64,000 nt of DNA from Lentzea californiensis (lineage in GTDB: Bacteria > Actinomycetota > Actinomycetes > Mycobacteriales > Pseudonocardiaceae). Where the stretch lies: the NCBI RefSeq assembly GCF_024648825.1, contig NZ_JANBBE010000001.1, positions 930,001-994,000 of the forward strand, in the 5' to 3' direction. A program made the position numbers and the translations under genes. Below are positions 35,359 through 44,863 of the stretch, in pieces. Position 1 is the first letter of the stretch; every line of letters begins with the position of its first letter. Below the pieces are notes generated by a model. It was not told the DNA's origin, did no database searches, and worked only from the letters and a program-made list of their open reading frames with translations.

Positions 35359-35456
35359 CACGCGGCGCGGTGTCCCGGCGGCCGGTGGAAGAGCTGGCGA
35401 ATGCCAGGGGACCATCATGACGGATCGACCGCGTGCGGCGCCAAATCCTGAGCGCC

Positions 35457-35470
35457 GTTTCACGTGAAAC
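35457..35470. promoter_or_regulatory. parS site 3
   Basis: GTTTCACGTGAAAC, a second perfect parS core, 112 bp from site 2. Confidence 0.93.
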
Positions 35471-35717
35471 TTGGGGAAAGTTGCGTTGGTTGCTCTGTGC
35501 CGCCGCTCGGATTGGTCGTTCCTGCGGGTCTTCGTAGTCGGGTGAGTTCTTGTTGGGGATGCGCGAGGTGGAGCGGGGAGGCTTGGTGATTGATCGCGGA
35601 GGTTTGAGGACGATGCCGGCTGCGGCGGAGTAGGAGAATGACTGGCTGCTTGATGGGTGGGCGTGTGTCTCGCTGATCGTGGGTTGATGCGCCCACTTGG
35701 CCTGGTTGCGGGCGGCT

Positions 35718-35731
35718 GTTTCACGTGGAAC
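35718..35731. promoter_or_regulatory. parS site 4
   Basis: GTTTCACGTGGAAC, the same variant as site 1, located just before the 90-bp tandem repeats. Confidence 0.85.
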
Positions 35732-35784
35732 GCGTTGAGGGTGGCGTACGAGAGCGGCTCGGATTGGCTGGTTGCGGGTGTGTC

Positions 35785-36060
35785 GTGCGGACAGGTCGGC
35801 TTGCATGGGCTTGTCGTGTTTAGCGGGATGGTCGCTGCCGCGCGGGCGGTCGCCTTGCTTGGGCGGGCGGTTAGGGGCGTGCGGGTCGGCTTGCCTTGGC
35901 TTGTCGCGTTCCAGCGGGGTGCTCACCGATGCGCTCGGGTCACCTTGCGAAGGCGGGCGCGTAGGCAGCGCACGGGTCGGCTTGCGTGGGCATGTCGCGT
36001 TCCAGCGGAGTGGTCGCCTGCCGTGCGGGCGGTCGCCTTGCGTGGGTGGTTGCTCAGGCA
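35785..36060. repeat. Three imperfect tandem repeats of about 90 bp
   Basis: Aligned on the core GGTCGGCTTGC, the units recur at 35794, 35884 and 35975 (period 90-91 bp). They share GGTCGGCTTGC, TTGTCG or ATGTCG, CGCGTTCCAGCGG (units 2 and 3), and GGGCGGTCGCCTTGC (units 1 and 3). Protein-coding constraint is not apparent. Confidence 0.8.
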
Positions 36061-36107
36061 GTATCGGGCCGGTGCGGGTCATCGCCGCTGCGCGTCGATA
36101 GCGATTG

Positions 36108-36219
36108 GGGCTTGACCTTGAGCCTCTGGCGGGATGCTTGACGGCCGGGAAAAGGCCGGGCTGAAAAGCGCCCGGCCGTGCCCATGAGGAGAGCATCCCG
36201 CCCACTCAAGGTAAAGCCC
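36108..36219. repeat. 112-bp composite inverted repeat
   Basis: Three nested stems share one axis: GGGCTTGACCTTGAG with CTCAAGGTAAAGCCC (one mismatch), GGCGGGATGCT with AGCATCCCGCC, and ACGGCCGGG with CCCGGCCGT. An extra GGCCGGG lies in the loop. It could fold into a long hairpin in DNA or RNA. Confidence 0.85.
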
Positions 36220-36270
36220 GATTGCGCAGTGCGTGGGTCACCACCGCTTCACCGGCAGGTAGAGGTTCAC

Positions 36271-36410
36271 ACGCCTCGGCTTCGCCCTTGCCGCTGGCGG
36301 CAGGGACGGCTCGGCTTCGCCGTTGCCCTGCGCGCAGGGAGGGACGCCTCGGCTTCGCCTTTGCGTTGCGGCAGGGTGGCTTGCCTCCGGCGTTGCCCTG
36401 ACCGTGCGGG
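36271..36410. repeat. Four short imperfect tandem repeats (34-38 bp)
   Basis: Units starting at 36271, 36306, 36344 and 36378 share the pattern ACG(C/G)CTCGGCTTCGCC followed by a TTGCC and CAGGG block. The last unit is degenerate. Confidence 0.65.
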
Positions 36411-36501
36411 AAGTCTCCTTGAGGTGCCGCGCGTGTCGACAAGTCGCTAGCAGATGCTGCGGCCCTCATTGGGCTTGTGCGTGTCTTGGTTGGGACAGCA
36501 A

Positions 36502-36535
36502 ACGGCCCCTGGTTCCGGAAGGAACCAGGGGCCGT
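36502..36535 (-). terminator. Terminator after jag
   Basis: A perfect 15-bp stem (ACGGCCCCTGGTTCC and complement) with a 4-nt loop lies 17 bp beyond the jag stop on the minus strand. Confidence 0.85.
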
Positions 36536-36551
36536 GAGTGATGCGAGACCG

Positions 36552-37115
36552 TCAGGGCTTGGGGAAGATGATGACCCGGCGCTGCGGCTCTTCGCCTTCA
36601 CTCTCGCTGTGCACGCCCGCGACCGCGGCGACGGCGTCGTGGACGACCTTGCGCTCGAACGGGGTCATGGGGTGCAGGCGGGCGCGTTCGCCTGAGGCGG
36701 CCACCTTTTCTGCGGTGGTCTTGCCCATCTCCGCCAGTTCTGCTCGGCGGCCCGCTCGCCACTGGGCGATGTCCAGCATGAGGCGGGAGCGGACTCCCGT
36801 TTCCTGCTGGACTGCGAGGCGGGTGAGTTCCTGGAGCGATTCGAGGACGTTGCCTCGGGGGCCCACCAGCTTGGCGAGGTCTTCGCCGCCGTCGATGCTG
36901 ACGATGGCCCGGCCGCTTTCCACGTCCAGGTCGATGTCGCCGTCGTAGTCCAGCAGGTCCAGCAGGCGCTCGAGGTAGTCGCCCGCGATGTCGCCTTCCT
37001 GGACGAGCAGGTCCTCGGTCTTGCTCTGCGACTGCGGCTCGGCCGTGGTCTCGGACTCGGCTGCGGCCTCCGACGACGCCTCCACGTCGTCGGTCGCCTG
37101 CAAGGTCTCCGACAC
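36552..37115 (-). CDS. jag: Jag/KhpB RNA-binding protein (KH-R3H)
   Basis: A 187-aa protein with an acidic, low-complexity N-terminus (about residues 1-40), a KH domain (VSIDGGEDLAKLVGPRGNVL) and a C-terminal R3H domain (ASGERARLHPMTPFERKVVH). It binds RNA and, in other bacteria, influences cell division and elongation. The usual N-terminal Jag domain is absent, as in other actinobacteria. GTG 37115 is chosen because GAGAGGAG lies 5 nt upstream. It follows yidC after 30 bp in the conserved rpmH-rnpA-yidD-yidC-jag operon. Confidence 0.93.
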   Translation of the reverse strand: MSETLQATDDVEASSEAAAESETTAEPQSQSKTEDLLVQEGDIAGDYLERLLDLLDYDGDIDLDVESGRAIVSIDGGEDLAKLVGPRGNVLESLQELTRLAVQQETGVRSRLMLDIAQWRAGRRAELAEMGKTTAEKVAASGERARLHPMTPFERKVVHDAVAAVAGVHSESEGEEPQRRVIIFPKP

Positions 37116-37145
37116 GATGTCTCCTCTCCGGGGCAACGCCCGAAA

Positions 37146-38177
37146 TCAGCGGCGCTTCTTGCTGCCCGGCTTCTTGCTGGTGGATCGGCCTGGGGTCAGG
37201 CCGGGGATCTCGGTGTTCGCGTTGCCGTTCGTGGCGTCGTCCGTCGAGGCCTTCGGCGGTCCGCTCGGGCCCGCGGTCGGCATGCGCTTGGCGCCGTTGG
37301 CCGGCTTGGCTCCGGGGGCGGGCTTCTTCGGGTTGACCGGCTTCGCGCCCGGCTTCGGAGCGAGGGCCTGGCGGGTCTCGACGACCGTGGCCTTCTTCTC
37401 CTCTTCCTCTGAGTCGATGCGCTTGTAGACGAAGTGCTGCTGGCCGAGGGTCCACGCGTTGTTGGACAGCCAGTACAGCAGGATCGCGACGGGGAAGAAG
37501 AAGCCGCCGGCGAGGACGCCCAGGGGGAAGATCCAGAGCGTCAGCTTGTTCATGATGGCCGTCTGCGGGTTGTCCAGCGCGGCCTGGTTCTGGCGGGCGA
37601 CCGAGTGACGGGCCGTGAAGTGGGTCGCGATGGACGCCACGATCATCAGCGGCACCGACAGCAGGATGACGTTCAGGCGCTCGGTGCCGTACTGGGCCAG
37701 CTGGTCGCCGGGCATCGTGATGAACGTCGAGAGGTTCGTGCCGAAGAGCTTGGCGTTGACGAACGAGTCGACGCCCTGCTTGTCGAAGAAGTAGACCTCG
37801 CCCCAGCCGGGCTTGAACGAGCGCAGCACGTGGAACAAACCGATGAACACCGGGATCTGCACCAGCATCGGCAGGCAGCCGCCGAGCGGGTTGACGCCGT
37901 GCTCGGACTGCAGCTTCTGCATCTCCTGCGCCTGGCGCTGGCGGTCGTTCGGGAACTTCTTCTTGATCTTCTGCATCTCCGGCGCGAACTCCTGCATCTT
38001 TCGCATGGAGCGCACCTGGCCGACGAACGGCTTGAAGAGGATGGCGCGGAGGGTGAAGACCAGGAAGATGACGGCCAGTGCCCAGGCGAAGCCGCTCGAC
38101 TCACCGAAGACCTTGCCGAACACCCAGTGCCAACACCACAAGATGAAGGACACCGGGTAGTAGATGAAGTTGAGCAC
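37146..38177 (-). CDS. yidC: Membrane protein insertase YidC
   Basis: A 343-aa YidC/Oxa1 insertase with the Gram-positive-type layout: N-terminal helix (IYYPVSFILWCWHWVFG), cytoplasmic coiled loop (EMQKIKKKFPNDRQRQAQEM), then GGCLPMLVQIPVFIGLFHVL and further helices to about residue 285, and a basic Lys/Pro-rich C-terminal tail. It inserts and folds membrane proteins with or without Sec. GTG 38177 (VLNFIYYP) has GAGGAG upstream. The longer frame overlapping yidD is rejected. Confidence 0.95.
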   Translation of the reverse strand: MLNFIYYPVSFILWCWHWVFGKVFGESSGFAWALAVIFLVFTLRAILFKPFVGQVRSMRKMQEFAPEMQKIKKKFPNDRQRQAQEMQKLQSEHGVNPLGGCLPMLVQIPVFIGLFHVLRSFKPGWGEVYFFDKQGVDSFVNAKLFGTNLSTFITMPGDQLAQYGTERLNVILLSVPLMIVASIATHFTARHSVARQNQAALDNPQTAIMNKLTLWIFPLGVLAGGFFFPVAILLYWLSNNAWTLGQQHFVYKRIDSEEEEKKATVVETRQALAPKPGAKPVNPKKPAPGAKPANGAKRMPTAGPSGPPKASTDDATNGNANTEIPGLTPGRSTSKKPGSKKRR

Positions 38178-38182
38178 GGGAG

Positions 38183-38440
38183 CTACTCCTCGGTGGATAC
38201 GTCGGGGACCTGCCGCCTCGGCGGAACGGGGTCCAGGCCTCCAGGGTGCCAGGGTCCGCAGCGCAGCAACCGGCGGATGGTCAGCCAGGTTCCTCGAAGT
38301 GCGCCGTGGACTGTCAGGGCTTCCACCGCGTACGCGCTGCAACTCGGGTAGAAGCGGCAGGTCGGCGGCAGCAGCGGCGAGATGAACTTCCGGTAGAAGT
38401 GCACCGGCAGCAGCGCGACCTTCGCGGGCAACGTGGTCAT
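38183..38440 (-). CDS. yidD: Membrane protein insertion efficiency factor YidD
   Basis: An 85-aa YidD protein with the conserved [20 protein letters not shown] core and the second Cys in [12 protein letters not shown]. It is a peripheral membrane protein aiding YidC. It overlaps rnpA by 4 bp at its start and ends 6 bp before yidC, so the genes are tightly coupled. Confidence 0.95.
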   Translation of the reverse strand: MTTLPAKVALLPVHFYRKFISPLLPPTCRFYPSCSAYAVEALTVHGALRGTWLTIRRLLRCGPWHPGGLDPVPPRRQVPDVSTEE

Positions 38441-38778
38441 CGCAGCACCTTGCGCAGGGCAGAAGAGAAATCGGCGGCGAGCTCGGAACTCGACGCCTCG
38501 GCTGCTGGAGCCAACGCCCGGACCACGACGAGAGTTCCCGGCGGCATCTCTGCCAGGGCGGGACGCACCACGTGGCGCAGGCGCCTGTAGACGCGGTGGC
38601 GGACCACCGAGTTGCCCACCGCCTTGCTCACGACGAAGCCCACCTTGGACGAATCCAAGGTGGGCACGTCAGGCTTCAAGACGTGGACGACCAACCGGGG
38701 TCGTCCGGCGCGGCGGCCTCTGCGGACCACCAGGCCGAAGTCCTGGCTGCGGGTGAGCCGGGCGGCCGGTGGTAGCAC
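38437..38778 (-). CDS. rnpA: Ribonuclease P protein component
   Basis: A 113-aa protein subunit of RNase P, which helps the catalytic RNA mature tRNA 5' ends. The RNR signature is represented by [20 protein letters not shown], preceded by the aromatic/basic N-terminus. It is the second gene of the rpmH operon, 26 bp after rpmH, and overlaps yidD by 4 bp. Start GTG 38778. Confidence 0.95.
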   Translation of the reverse strand: MLPPAARLTRSQDFGLVVRRGRRAGRPRLVVHVLKPDVPTLDSSKVGFVVSKAVGNSVVRHRVYRRLRHVVRPALAEMPPGTLVVVRALAPAAEASSSELAADFSSALRKVLR

Positions 38779-38804
38779 GACGACGCTGCGCTTACCGGCC
38801 GCGG

Positions 38805-38948
38805 TCAGGCGGACAGAGTCGCACGGCCCTTGCTGCGGCGCGCGGCCAGAATGGCGCGGCCGGCGCGGGTCCGCATGCGCAGCCGGAAGCCGTGCGTCTT
38901 CGCGCGGCGGCGGTTGTTGGGCTGGAAGGTGCGCTTACCCTTGCTCAC
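38805..38948 (-). CDS. rpmH: 50S ribosomal protein L34
   Basis: A 47-aa, strongly basic ribosomal protein, beginning [20 protein letters not shown] and ending [11 protein letters not shown], matching L34 over its full length. GTG start at 38948. It is the first gene of the minus-strand rpmH-rnpA-yidD-yidC-jag operon, divergent from dnaA as in most bacteria. Confidence 0.97.
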   Translation of the reverse strand: MSKGKRTFQPNNRRRAKTHGFRLRMRTRAGRAILAARRSKGRATLSA

Positions 38949-39294
38949 GGTCGGTCTCCCGGTGCTTCACTGCTGACAAAGCCTTGTGGTTGTCCCCGAC
39001 GGCAGTGGACGTAGGCGCGCGAAAGGCGCCCGTCGCAAGCGGGAGACTCGTACGAGGGTACGCATGCCCGGGTGCGCCGACCAAATCGGGGTGGGCCACG
39101 CCACGTCTTGTGAGGCGTGCCGGGCCTTGTTACCGTTCGTCCTTCGCGCTGCCGGGGCTGGCGTGGGAGCCGCCACCGACCGGCAACACAACGCACCTTT
39201 TAGTGCACAGTTGTGGATAACTCTGTGGATACCTCTATTCTCCGTGTCCACGTGTGGAGTATTTGGCTCCGGTGGAGGGGAGGGGAGCGCGGAG
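38949..39294. other. rpmH-dnaA divergent intergenic region
   Basis: A 346-bp region carrying promoters for both directions. No gene is evident. On the minus strand a TACCCT element lies near 39056-39061 as a possible rpmH promoter -10. Two DnaA boxes lie close to dnaA, and a weaker TTGTCCCCG is present near 38989. Confidence 0.6.
39212..39232. promoter_or_regulatory. Two DnaA boxes upstream of dnaA
   Basis: TGTGGATAA (39212-39220; complement of the consensus TTATCCACA) and TGTGGATAC (39224-39232) sit 12 bp apart about 63-83 bp before dnaA, suggesting DnaA autoregulation. Confidence 0.8.
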
Positions 39295-40893
39295 GTGTCG
39301 AACCAGCAGGTCGATCTTGGTCTCGTGTGGGCCGAGGTGGTGCAGGAACTGGCGACCAGCCACCTGTCCCCCCAGCAGCGCGCGTGGATGAGGGTCACCC
39401 GTCCTATCGGTTTGCTGGATGGAACGGCACTGCTCGCTGCTCCCAGTGACTTCGCGAAGGAAGCGATCGAACGCGCACTGCGCGATCCGATCACCGCGGC
39501 GCTGTCCCGCAGGCTGGGCCGGACCGTCTCCCTGGCGGTGAAGGTCGACTCGCCGGAGCCGGTGAGTCCCGTGAGCCCGCCGACCACGCCGATCCCGCTC
39601 CACGGCATCCAGCCCGTGGCGCCGGTCCAGATCCCGCCGGCTCCTGGCATTGCGAACGGCGACACGCCCGGCTCCGTGATCACGGACGACGTGGCCGGAG
39701 CCGACGGTGCGGAGGAAGAGGTCGACGAGGCCGGCGACGCGCTTGCCGCCGTCACCGAGATCTGGCCGACGTTCAACACCGCCAACGCGGCGGTCGGCGC
39801 GGCGTCGAACGCGAACCTCCCGTACACGCGGCCCGCGAACCCGTCGCCGTCGCAGACCCGGCTGAACGAGAAGTACAACTTCGACACGTTCGTCATCGGC
39901 GCCTCGAACCGGTTCGCGCACGCCGCGGCCGTCGCGGTGGCCGAGGCTCCCGCCAGGGCGTACAACCCGCTCTTCATCTGGGGCGAGAGCGGCCTCGGCA
40001 AGACGCACCTGCTGCACGCCGTCGGGCACTACGCCCAGCGCCTGTTCCCCGGCATGCGCGTGCGGTACGTGTCGACCGAGGAGTTCACCAACGACTTCAT
40101 CAACTCGCTGCGTGACGACCGCAAGGTCGCCTTCCAGCGCCGCTACCGGGACATCGACGTCCTACTCGTCGACGACATCCAGTTCCTGGAGGGCAAGGAA
40201 GGCACGCAGGAGGAGTTCTTCCACACGTTCAACACGCTCCACAACACGAACAAGCAGATCGTGGTGTCGAGCGACCGGCCGCCCAAGCGGCTGGAGACGC
40301 TGGAAGACCGCCTGCGCACGCGGTTCGAGTGGGGCCTGATCACGGACATCCAGCCGCCCGAGCTGGAGACCCGGATCGCGATCCTCCGCAAGAAGGCGGC
40401 CCAGGACCGGCTCGCGGCCCCGGCCGACGTGCTGGAGTTCATCGCCTCCCGCATCGAGCGGAACATCCGCGAGCTCGAAGGCGCGCTCATCCGCGTCACG
40501 GCGTTCGCGTCGCTCAACCGGCAGCCGGTCGACATCCAGCTCGCCGAGATCGTGCTGCGCGACCTGATCCCGGACTCGCACGCGCCGGAGATCACCGCAC
40601 CGATGATCATGGCGGTCACCGCCGAGTTCTTCCAGGTCTCGATGGACGACCTGTGCGGCCCCGGCAAGACGAAGGCGCTCGCGCAGGCACGGCAGATCTC
40701 CATGTACCTGTGCCGCGAACTGACCGACCTGTCGCTGCCGAAGATCGGCCAGACGTTCGGCGGCCGCGACCACACGACGGTCATGCACGCGGACAAGAAG
40801 ATCCGCAAGGAGATGGCCGAGCGCCGGCGGATCTACGACCAGGTGCAGGAGCTGACGTCGCGCATCAAGCAGCGCGCCCGCCACACTCCCTGA
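39295..40893 (+). CDS. dnaA: Chromosomal replication initiator DnaA
   Basis: A 532-aa initiator ATPase. Domain I lies at the N-terminus ([20 protein letters not shown]), followed by a long Pro/acidic domain II linker typical of actinobacteria. The AAA+ domain has Walker [10 protein letters not shown] at about residues 230-238 and Walker [11 protein letters not shown]. Domain IV carries the DNA-binding signature [16 protein letters not shown]. Start GTG 39295 follows a GGAG-rich stretch. It binds the boxes in oriC and in its own promoter. Confidence 0.98.
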   Translation: MSNQQVDLGLVWAEVVQELATSHLSPQQRAWMRVTRPIGLLDGTALLAAPSDFAKEAIERALRDPITAALSRRLGRTVSLAVKVDSPEPVSPVSPPTTPIPLHGIQPVAPVQIPPAPGIANGDTPGSVITDDVAGADGAEEEVDEAGDALAAVTEIWPTFNTANAAVGAASNANLPYTRPANPSPSQTRLNEKYNFDTFVIGASNRFAHAAAVAVAEAPARAYNPLFIWGESGLGKTHLLHAVGHYAQRLFPGMRVRYVSTEEFTNDFINSLRDDRKVAFQRRYRDIDVLLVDDIQFLEGKEGTQEEFFHTFNTLHNTNKQIVVSSDRPPKRLETLEDRLRTRFEWGLITDIQPPELETRIAILRKKAAQDRLAAPADVLEFIASRIERNIRELEGALIRVTAFASLNRQPVDIQLAEIVLRDLIPDSHAPEITAPMIMAVTAEFFQVSMDDLCGPGKTKALAQARQISMYLCRELTDLSLPKIGQTFGGRDHTTVMHADKKIRKEMAERRRIYDQVQELTSRIKQRARHTP

Positions 40894-40911
40894 TCCACCT
40901 GGGTGGCAACG

Positions 40912-40943
40912 AAGGGGTCCTCCATCGCGGAGGGCCCCTTTTT
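40912..40943 (+). terminator. Terminator after dnaA
   Basis: AAGGGGTCCTCC pairs with GGAGGGCCCCTT (one mismatch) around ATCGC and is followed by TTTTT, 18 bp after the dnaA stop. It isolates oriC from dnaA transcription. Confidence 0.85.
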
Positions 40944-41668
40944 CGCGTGCCCGAAACGCAGCGGGCGACCGGACCCCACGGCGCCCTGGAACGCGACCTG
41001 GGAGTGCGAGACGGACACCCGGGGACGCGGCCGCGGCTCGACGGCCAACACCCGGGGACGACTTCGACGCAACGATGGGACTGCATCAGCACGTGCGGCT
41101 CCAACCACCACCACGCGCCGCACACGTACCCAGGTAGACGAGGCTCGATCCGCCCGGCGGCGAAGCTTTCTGTTCGCCCGCTGCACTCGAAGGGGTGGGG
41201 ACAACTGGAAAAGTCTGTGGCCCCGGCCACGATCTGGCCACAGAAGCCTGTTGAACACCCGGGTACAACTGGCCCACACCCGGGGACGCACCCGGGGACA
41301 ACTGTGGACGATCTGTGGATCGAGGCCTGTGCACAACTGGTTGTCCCCGGGTGGGCCGATCTGTCCCCGGGTGTTGTCCCCCCTTAGTCCACATGGTGGG
41401 TGACACCTTGACCAGCATGTTCAAGGGCTGTCCCCACAATCCACAACCCTTACTGTTACTGCTGTTTGATCTCTTCTAGGAAGAACTCAAAAGCAAAACA
41501 GCGTGGACAACTCCCGGGGATCGGTGGCCGAACCCCGAAGTGACGGGAAGGGCCAGGACGCTCTAACGTTGGCGCTCCGCACCTCGGTCAGCCGAGGTCG
41601 AGGCTCCCTGACCCCCACTGGCACGTTGTCGTGGTCGGGCTTGTCGACTGTCGAGGAAAGGACGCCTC
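40944..41668. other. oriC: Chromosomal replication origin oriC
   Basis: The dnaA-dnaN spacer has no gene. DnaA-box-like 9-mers include TGTGGACGA (41303), TGTGGATCG (41314), TGTGCACAA (41328), TTGTCCCCG (41341), CTGTCCCCG (41361), TTGTCCCCC (41374), TAGTCCACA (41385), CTGTCCCCA (41428), AATCCACAA (41438) and CGTGGACAA (41502). An AT-rich stretch at about 41446-41502 is the likely unwinding element. A motif ACACCCGGGGAC recurs seven or eight times. Position, box density and AT-rich segment support oriC. Confidence 0.92.
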
Positions 41669-42793
41669 ATGAAGATCCGCGTCGAACGCGACGGCCTGGC
41701 CGACGCAGTCGCCTGGGTCGCTCGAAGCCTTCCGTCCCGTCCACCGGTCCCCGTGCTGGGCGGCGTGCTGCTCGACGCGGAGTCGGACGACTCGCTGACG
41801 GTCTCCGGGTTCGACTACGAGGTCTCCGCCCAGGTCGGTGTCCCGGCGACGATCGCCGACGGTGGCCGCGCCCTGGTCTCCGGGCGTCTTCTCGCCGACA
41901 TCACCAAGGCGCTGCCGAACCACCCCGTCGAGATCGCGGTCGACGGCTCTCGAATGATGATCAGCTGCGGCAGTGCCAGGTTCAGCCTCCCGACGATGCC
42001 GGTCGAGGACTACCCGGCCCTGCCGTCGATGCCCCAGTTGATCGGTGAGCTCCCCGGCGAGGTCTTCGGTGAGGCGGTCAGCCAGGTCGCCGTCGCGGCC
42101 GGCAAGGACGACACGCTCCCGATGCTGACCGGCGTCCGCGTCGAGATCGGCGAGGGCAAGCTGACCCTCGTCGCCACCGACCGGTTCCGGCTCGCCATGA
42201 GGGAGTTCCCCTGGGAGCCGGACGCAACCCTCGGCGAGGTCGCGGTCCTCGTCCCGGCCCGCACCCTCGGTGACGCGGCCAAGACGCTCGGCTCGTCCGG
42301 CGCCAAGGTCGAGATGTCGCTCGCGGCCAACGACGGACTGCTCGGCCTCTCCGGCTCCGGCAAGCGGACCACCACCCGCCTGCTCGACGCGGACTTCCCG
42401 AAGTACCGCCAGTTGCTGCCCTCCGAGCACAGCGCCGCGGCGATCATCGACATCGACGCGCTGCAGCAGGCGATCAAGCGCGTGTCGCTCGTCGCCGAGC
42501 GCGGCACGCAGGTGCGCCTCGAGTTCGTCGACGGTGGTCTTCGTCTCTCCGCCGGTGGCGACGACGAGGGTTCGGCCGAGGAAGAGCTCCCGGTCGAGTA
42601 CACCGGCGACGCGGTCACCATCGCGTTCAACCCGGGCTACCTGCTCGACGGACTCGGTGCGGTCCGCACCCAGAAAGTCCACTTGTCCTTCACCACACCC
42701 AGCCGACCGGCGTTGCTGAAGCCGGTGGACGAGGATGGGAACGTGGCGCCGGGCTACCTGTACCTGCTCATGCCCGTTCGCCTTCCCGGCTGA
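41669..42793 (+). CDS. dnaN: DNA polymerase III sliding clamp, beta subunit
   Basis: A 374-aa beta clamp made of three similar domains that encircles DNA and tethers polymerase III. Recognisable parts are [20 protein letters not shown] at the start, [20 protein letters not shown] in domain II and the C-terminal PVRLPG (family consensus P-M-R-L). Length is standard. ATG 41669 follows AGGAAAGGACG. It lies directly downstream of oriC and is followed by gnd after 43 bp. Confidence 0.97.
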   Translation: MKIRVERDGLADAVAWVARSLPSRPPVPVLGGVLLDAESDDSLTVSGFDYEVSAQVGVPATIADGGRALVSGRLLADITKALPNHPVEIAVDGSRMMISCGSARFSLPTMPVEDYPALPSMPQLIGELPGEVFGEAVSQVAVAAGKDDTLPMLTGVRVEIGEGKLTLVATDRFRLAMREFPWEPDATLGEVAVLVPARTLGDAAKTLGSSGAKVEMSLAANDGLLGLSGSGKRTTTRLLDADFPKYRQLLPSEHSAAAIIDIDALQQAIKRVSLVAERGTQVRLEFVDGGLRLSAGGDDEGSAEEELPVEYTGDAVTIAFNPGYLLDGLGAVRTQKVHLSFTTPSRPALLKPVDEDGNVAPGYLYLLMPVRLPG

Positions 42794-42836
42794 GAAGACC
42801 CTTACCGGGTACCAGAAGAACGTAGGGGAGAACACC

Positions 42837-43751
42837 GTGCAGCTCGGACTCGTCGGCCTCGGCAAGATGGGTTTCAACATGCGCGAGCGGGTGCGCCGGG
42901 CCGGTCACGAGGTGATCGGCTACGACCGCAACCCCGAGGTCAGCGACTCGGAGTCGTTGGCGGACATGGTGTCCAAGCTCGAAGCGCCGCGCGTGGTGTG
43001 GGTGATGGTGCCCGCCGGCGACATCACTCGTAACACCGTCAAGGAGCTGTCCGAGCTCCTGTCACCGGGCGACCTCGTCGTCGACGGTGGCAACTCCAAG
43101 TTCACCGACGACCGGGTCCACGCGGACCTGTTGGCGGAGAAGGAGATCGGCTACCTCGACTGCGGCGTGTCCGGCGGTGTGTGGGGCCTCGAGAACGGCT
43201 ACGCGCTGATGGTCGGCGGCGACGCCGCGCACGTCGAGCAGGCGATGCCGATCTTCGACGCGCTGCGTCCCGACGGTCCGCGCGAGGAAGGCTTCGCGCA
43301 CGCGGGCAAGGTCGGCGCCGGCCACTACTCGAAGATGGTGCACAACGGCATCGAGTACGGCCTGATGCAGGCGTACGCCGAGGGCTTCGAACTGCTCGAC
43401 AAGACCGACGTCGTGGACAACGTGCCCGCGGTGATCTCGGCCTGGCAGCGCGGAACCGTCGTGCGGTCGTGGCTGCTCGACCTGCTGGTGCGCGCGCTGG
43501 AGTCCGACCCGGAGCTCGACGACCTGCGCGGGTACGTCGAGGACTCGGGCGAGGGCCGGTGGACCGTCGAGGAGGGCATCAACAACGCGGTGCCGCTCCC
43601 GGTGATCTCCGCCGCCCTCTTCGCGCGGTTCCAGTCGCGGCAGGAGGACTCGCCCGCGATGCGTGCGGTCGCCGCGCTGCGCAACCAGTTCGGTGGTCAC
43701 TCGGTGCACCTCGCCGGACCGTCGTCCGGCGCCGGCAGCACCCAGGGCTAG
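42837..43751 (+). CDS. gnd: 6-phosphogluconate dehydrogenase, short NAD-type
   Basis: A 304-aa oxidative decarboxylase producing ribulose 5-phosphate. It has the dinucleotide motif [13 protein letters not shown] at residues 3-15, the substrate signature [10 protein letters not shown] and the catalytic segment [16 protein letters not shown] (Lys and Asn). The short length places it in the GndA/YqeC-type group, often NAD-dependent. The gene sits between dnaN and recF, a placement common in actinobacteria. Start GTG 42837 has GGGGAG at 6 nt; the longer frame overlapping dnaN is rejected. Confidence 0.94.
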   Translation: MQLGLVGLGKMGFNMRERVRRAGHEVIGYDRNPEVSDSESLADMVSKLEAPRVVWVMVPAGDITRNTVKELSELLSPGDLVVDGGNSKFTDDRVHADLLAEKEIGYLDCGVSGGVWGLENGYALMVGGDAAHVEQAMPIFDALRPDGPREEGFAHAGKVGAGHYSKMVHNGIEYGLMQAYAEGFELLDKTDVVDNVPAVISAWQRGTVVRSWLLDLLVRALESDPELDDLRGYVEDSGEGRWTVEEGINNAVPLPVISAALFARFQSRQEDSPAMRAVAALRNQFGGHSVHLAGPSSGAGSTQG

Positions 43752-43756
43752 CGAGA

Positions 43757-44863
43757 GTGCACGTCAGACACCTCCAGGTCAGCGACTTCCGGTCGTGGGA
43801 GCTCGCCGACCTGGAGCTCGAACCCGGCGCGTCAGTGCTCGTCGGGCGCAACGGCCAGGGCAAGACGAACCTGGTCGAGGCGCTCGGGTACGTGGCGACG
43901 CTGGGTTCGCACCGCGTCTCCACCGACGCGCCGCTGATCCGACACGGCGCCCAGCGCGCCGTCGTGCGGGCGGCCGTGGTCAACGACGACCGCGAGCTGC
44001 TCGTCGAACTGGAGATCACCGCCGGCAAGTCGAACCGGGCGCGGATCAACCGGGGTCCGGTGCCGCGTCCGCGTGACGTGCTCGGGATCCTGCGCACCGT
44101 GTTGTTCGCACCGGAGGACCTCTCTCTCGTGCGGGGCGATCCGAGCGACCGGCGGCGGTTCCTCGACGAGATGCTCGTGCTGCGCACACCGCGTTATGCC
44201 GGTGTACGCAGTGACTACGACCGTGTCCTGAAGCAGCGCAGCGCGTTGTTGAAGACGGTGAAGCACTCGCGATCGGCGGACCTCTCGACGCTCGACGTCT
44301 GGGACGGGCACCTCGCCAAGCACGGCGCGGAGCTGCTGGCGGCGCGGTTGAAGCTGATCCGCGACATGGCGGACCACGTGACATCGGCATACGCGGAGGT
44401 CGCTCCGGAGTCCCGTCCGGCGCTCATCGCCTACCGGTCGAGCGTCGGCGACCTGCCGGAGGACCGGGAGAGCATCGAGGACCTGCTGCTGGCCGAGCTC
44501 GACCGGGTGCGGCGGCAGGAGATCGAACGGGGCGTGTGCCTCGTCGGTCCCCACCGCGACGACCTGGACCTGACGCTCGGCGAACTGCCCGCGAAGGGTT
44601 ACGCCAGTCACGGAGAGTCATGGTCTTTCGCGCTCGCCCTGCGGCTCGGCGGATACGAACTGATGCGTGTCGACGGCATCGAACCGGTGCTCGTGCTGGA
44701 CGATGTGTTCGCGGAACTCGACCGCGGCCGGCGTCGGCAACTGGCGAAGGTGGCGGCCGCCGCCGAGCAGGTGCTGATCACCGCCGCGGTGGCGGAGGAC
44801 GTTCCGGACGAGCTGGTCGGTGCCCGGTTCGAGGTCCACGGCGGGGAGGTGCGGCGTGTCTGA
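43757..44863 (+). CDS. recF: DNA replication and repair protein RecF
   Basis: A 368-aa SMC-like ATPase that helps load RecA at single-stranded gaps. It has Walker [10 protein letters not shown] (about residues 30-38), the ABC-type signature around [20 protein letters not shown], and Walker [14 protein letters not shown]. Start GTG 43757, 5 bp after gnd. Its stop overlaps the DUF721 gene by 8 bp. The placement dnaA-dnaN-recF-gyrB is the standard origin layout. Confidence 0.96.
   Translation: MHVRHLQVSDFRSWELADLELEPGASVLVGRNGQGKTNLVEALGYVATLGSHRVSTDAPLIRHGAQRAVVRAAVVNDDRELLVELEITAGKSNRARINRGPVPRPRDVLGILRTVLFAPEDLSLVRGDPSDRRRFLDEMLVLRTPRYAGVRSDYDRVLKQRSALLKTVKHSRSADLSTLDVWDGHLAKHGAELLAARLKLIRDMADHVTSAYAEVAPESRPALIAYRSSVGDLPEDRESIEDLLLAELDRVRRQEIERGVCLVGPHRDDLDLTLGELPAKGYASHGESWSFALALRLGGYELMRVDGIEPVLVLDDVFAELDRGRRRQLAKVAAAAEQVLITAAVAEDVPDELVGARFEVHGGEVRRV

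Larger units (their letters stand above)
35332..36551. other. Repeat-rich gap between rsmG and jag
   Basis: About 1.2 kb with no convincing gene. It contains three parS sites (35345-35731), three tandem copies of a 90-bp unit, a 112-bp inverted repeat, a second family of 34-38-bp repeats, and a terminator behind jag. Open frames exist, for example a minus-strand frame of 285 codons at 35348-36205, but they are low-complexity and lack a start context. Confidence 0.75.

Noticed and set aside
34684..35724. Long form of RsmG (346 codons)
   Set aside because: The extra N-terminal part is Pro/Thr-rich and passes through three parS sites; the ATG at 35331 has an RBS and gives the normal family length.
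35348..36205. Minus-strand frame of 285 codons between rsmG and jag
   Set aside because: Low-complexity translation driven by tandem repeats and parS sites; no RBS and no recognisable domain.
36271..36410. CRISPR array
   Set aside because: Repeats are imperfect, adjacent without unique spacers of constant size, and no cas genes are present.
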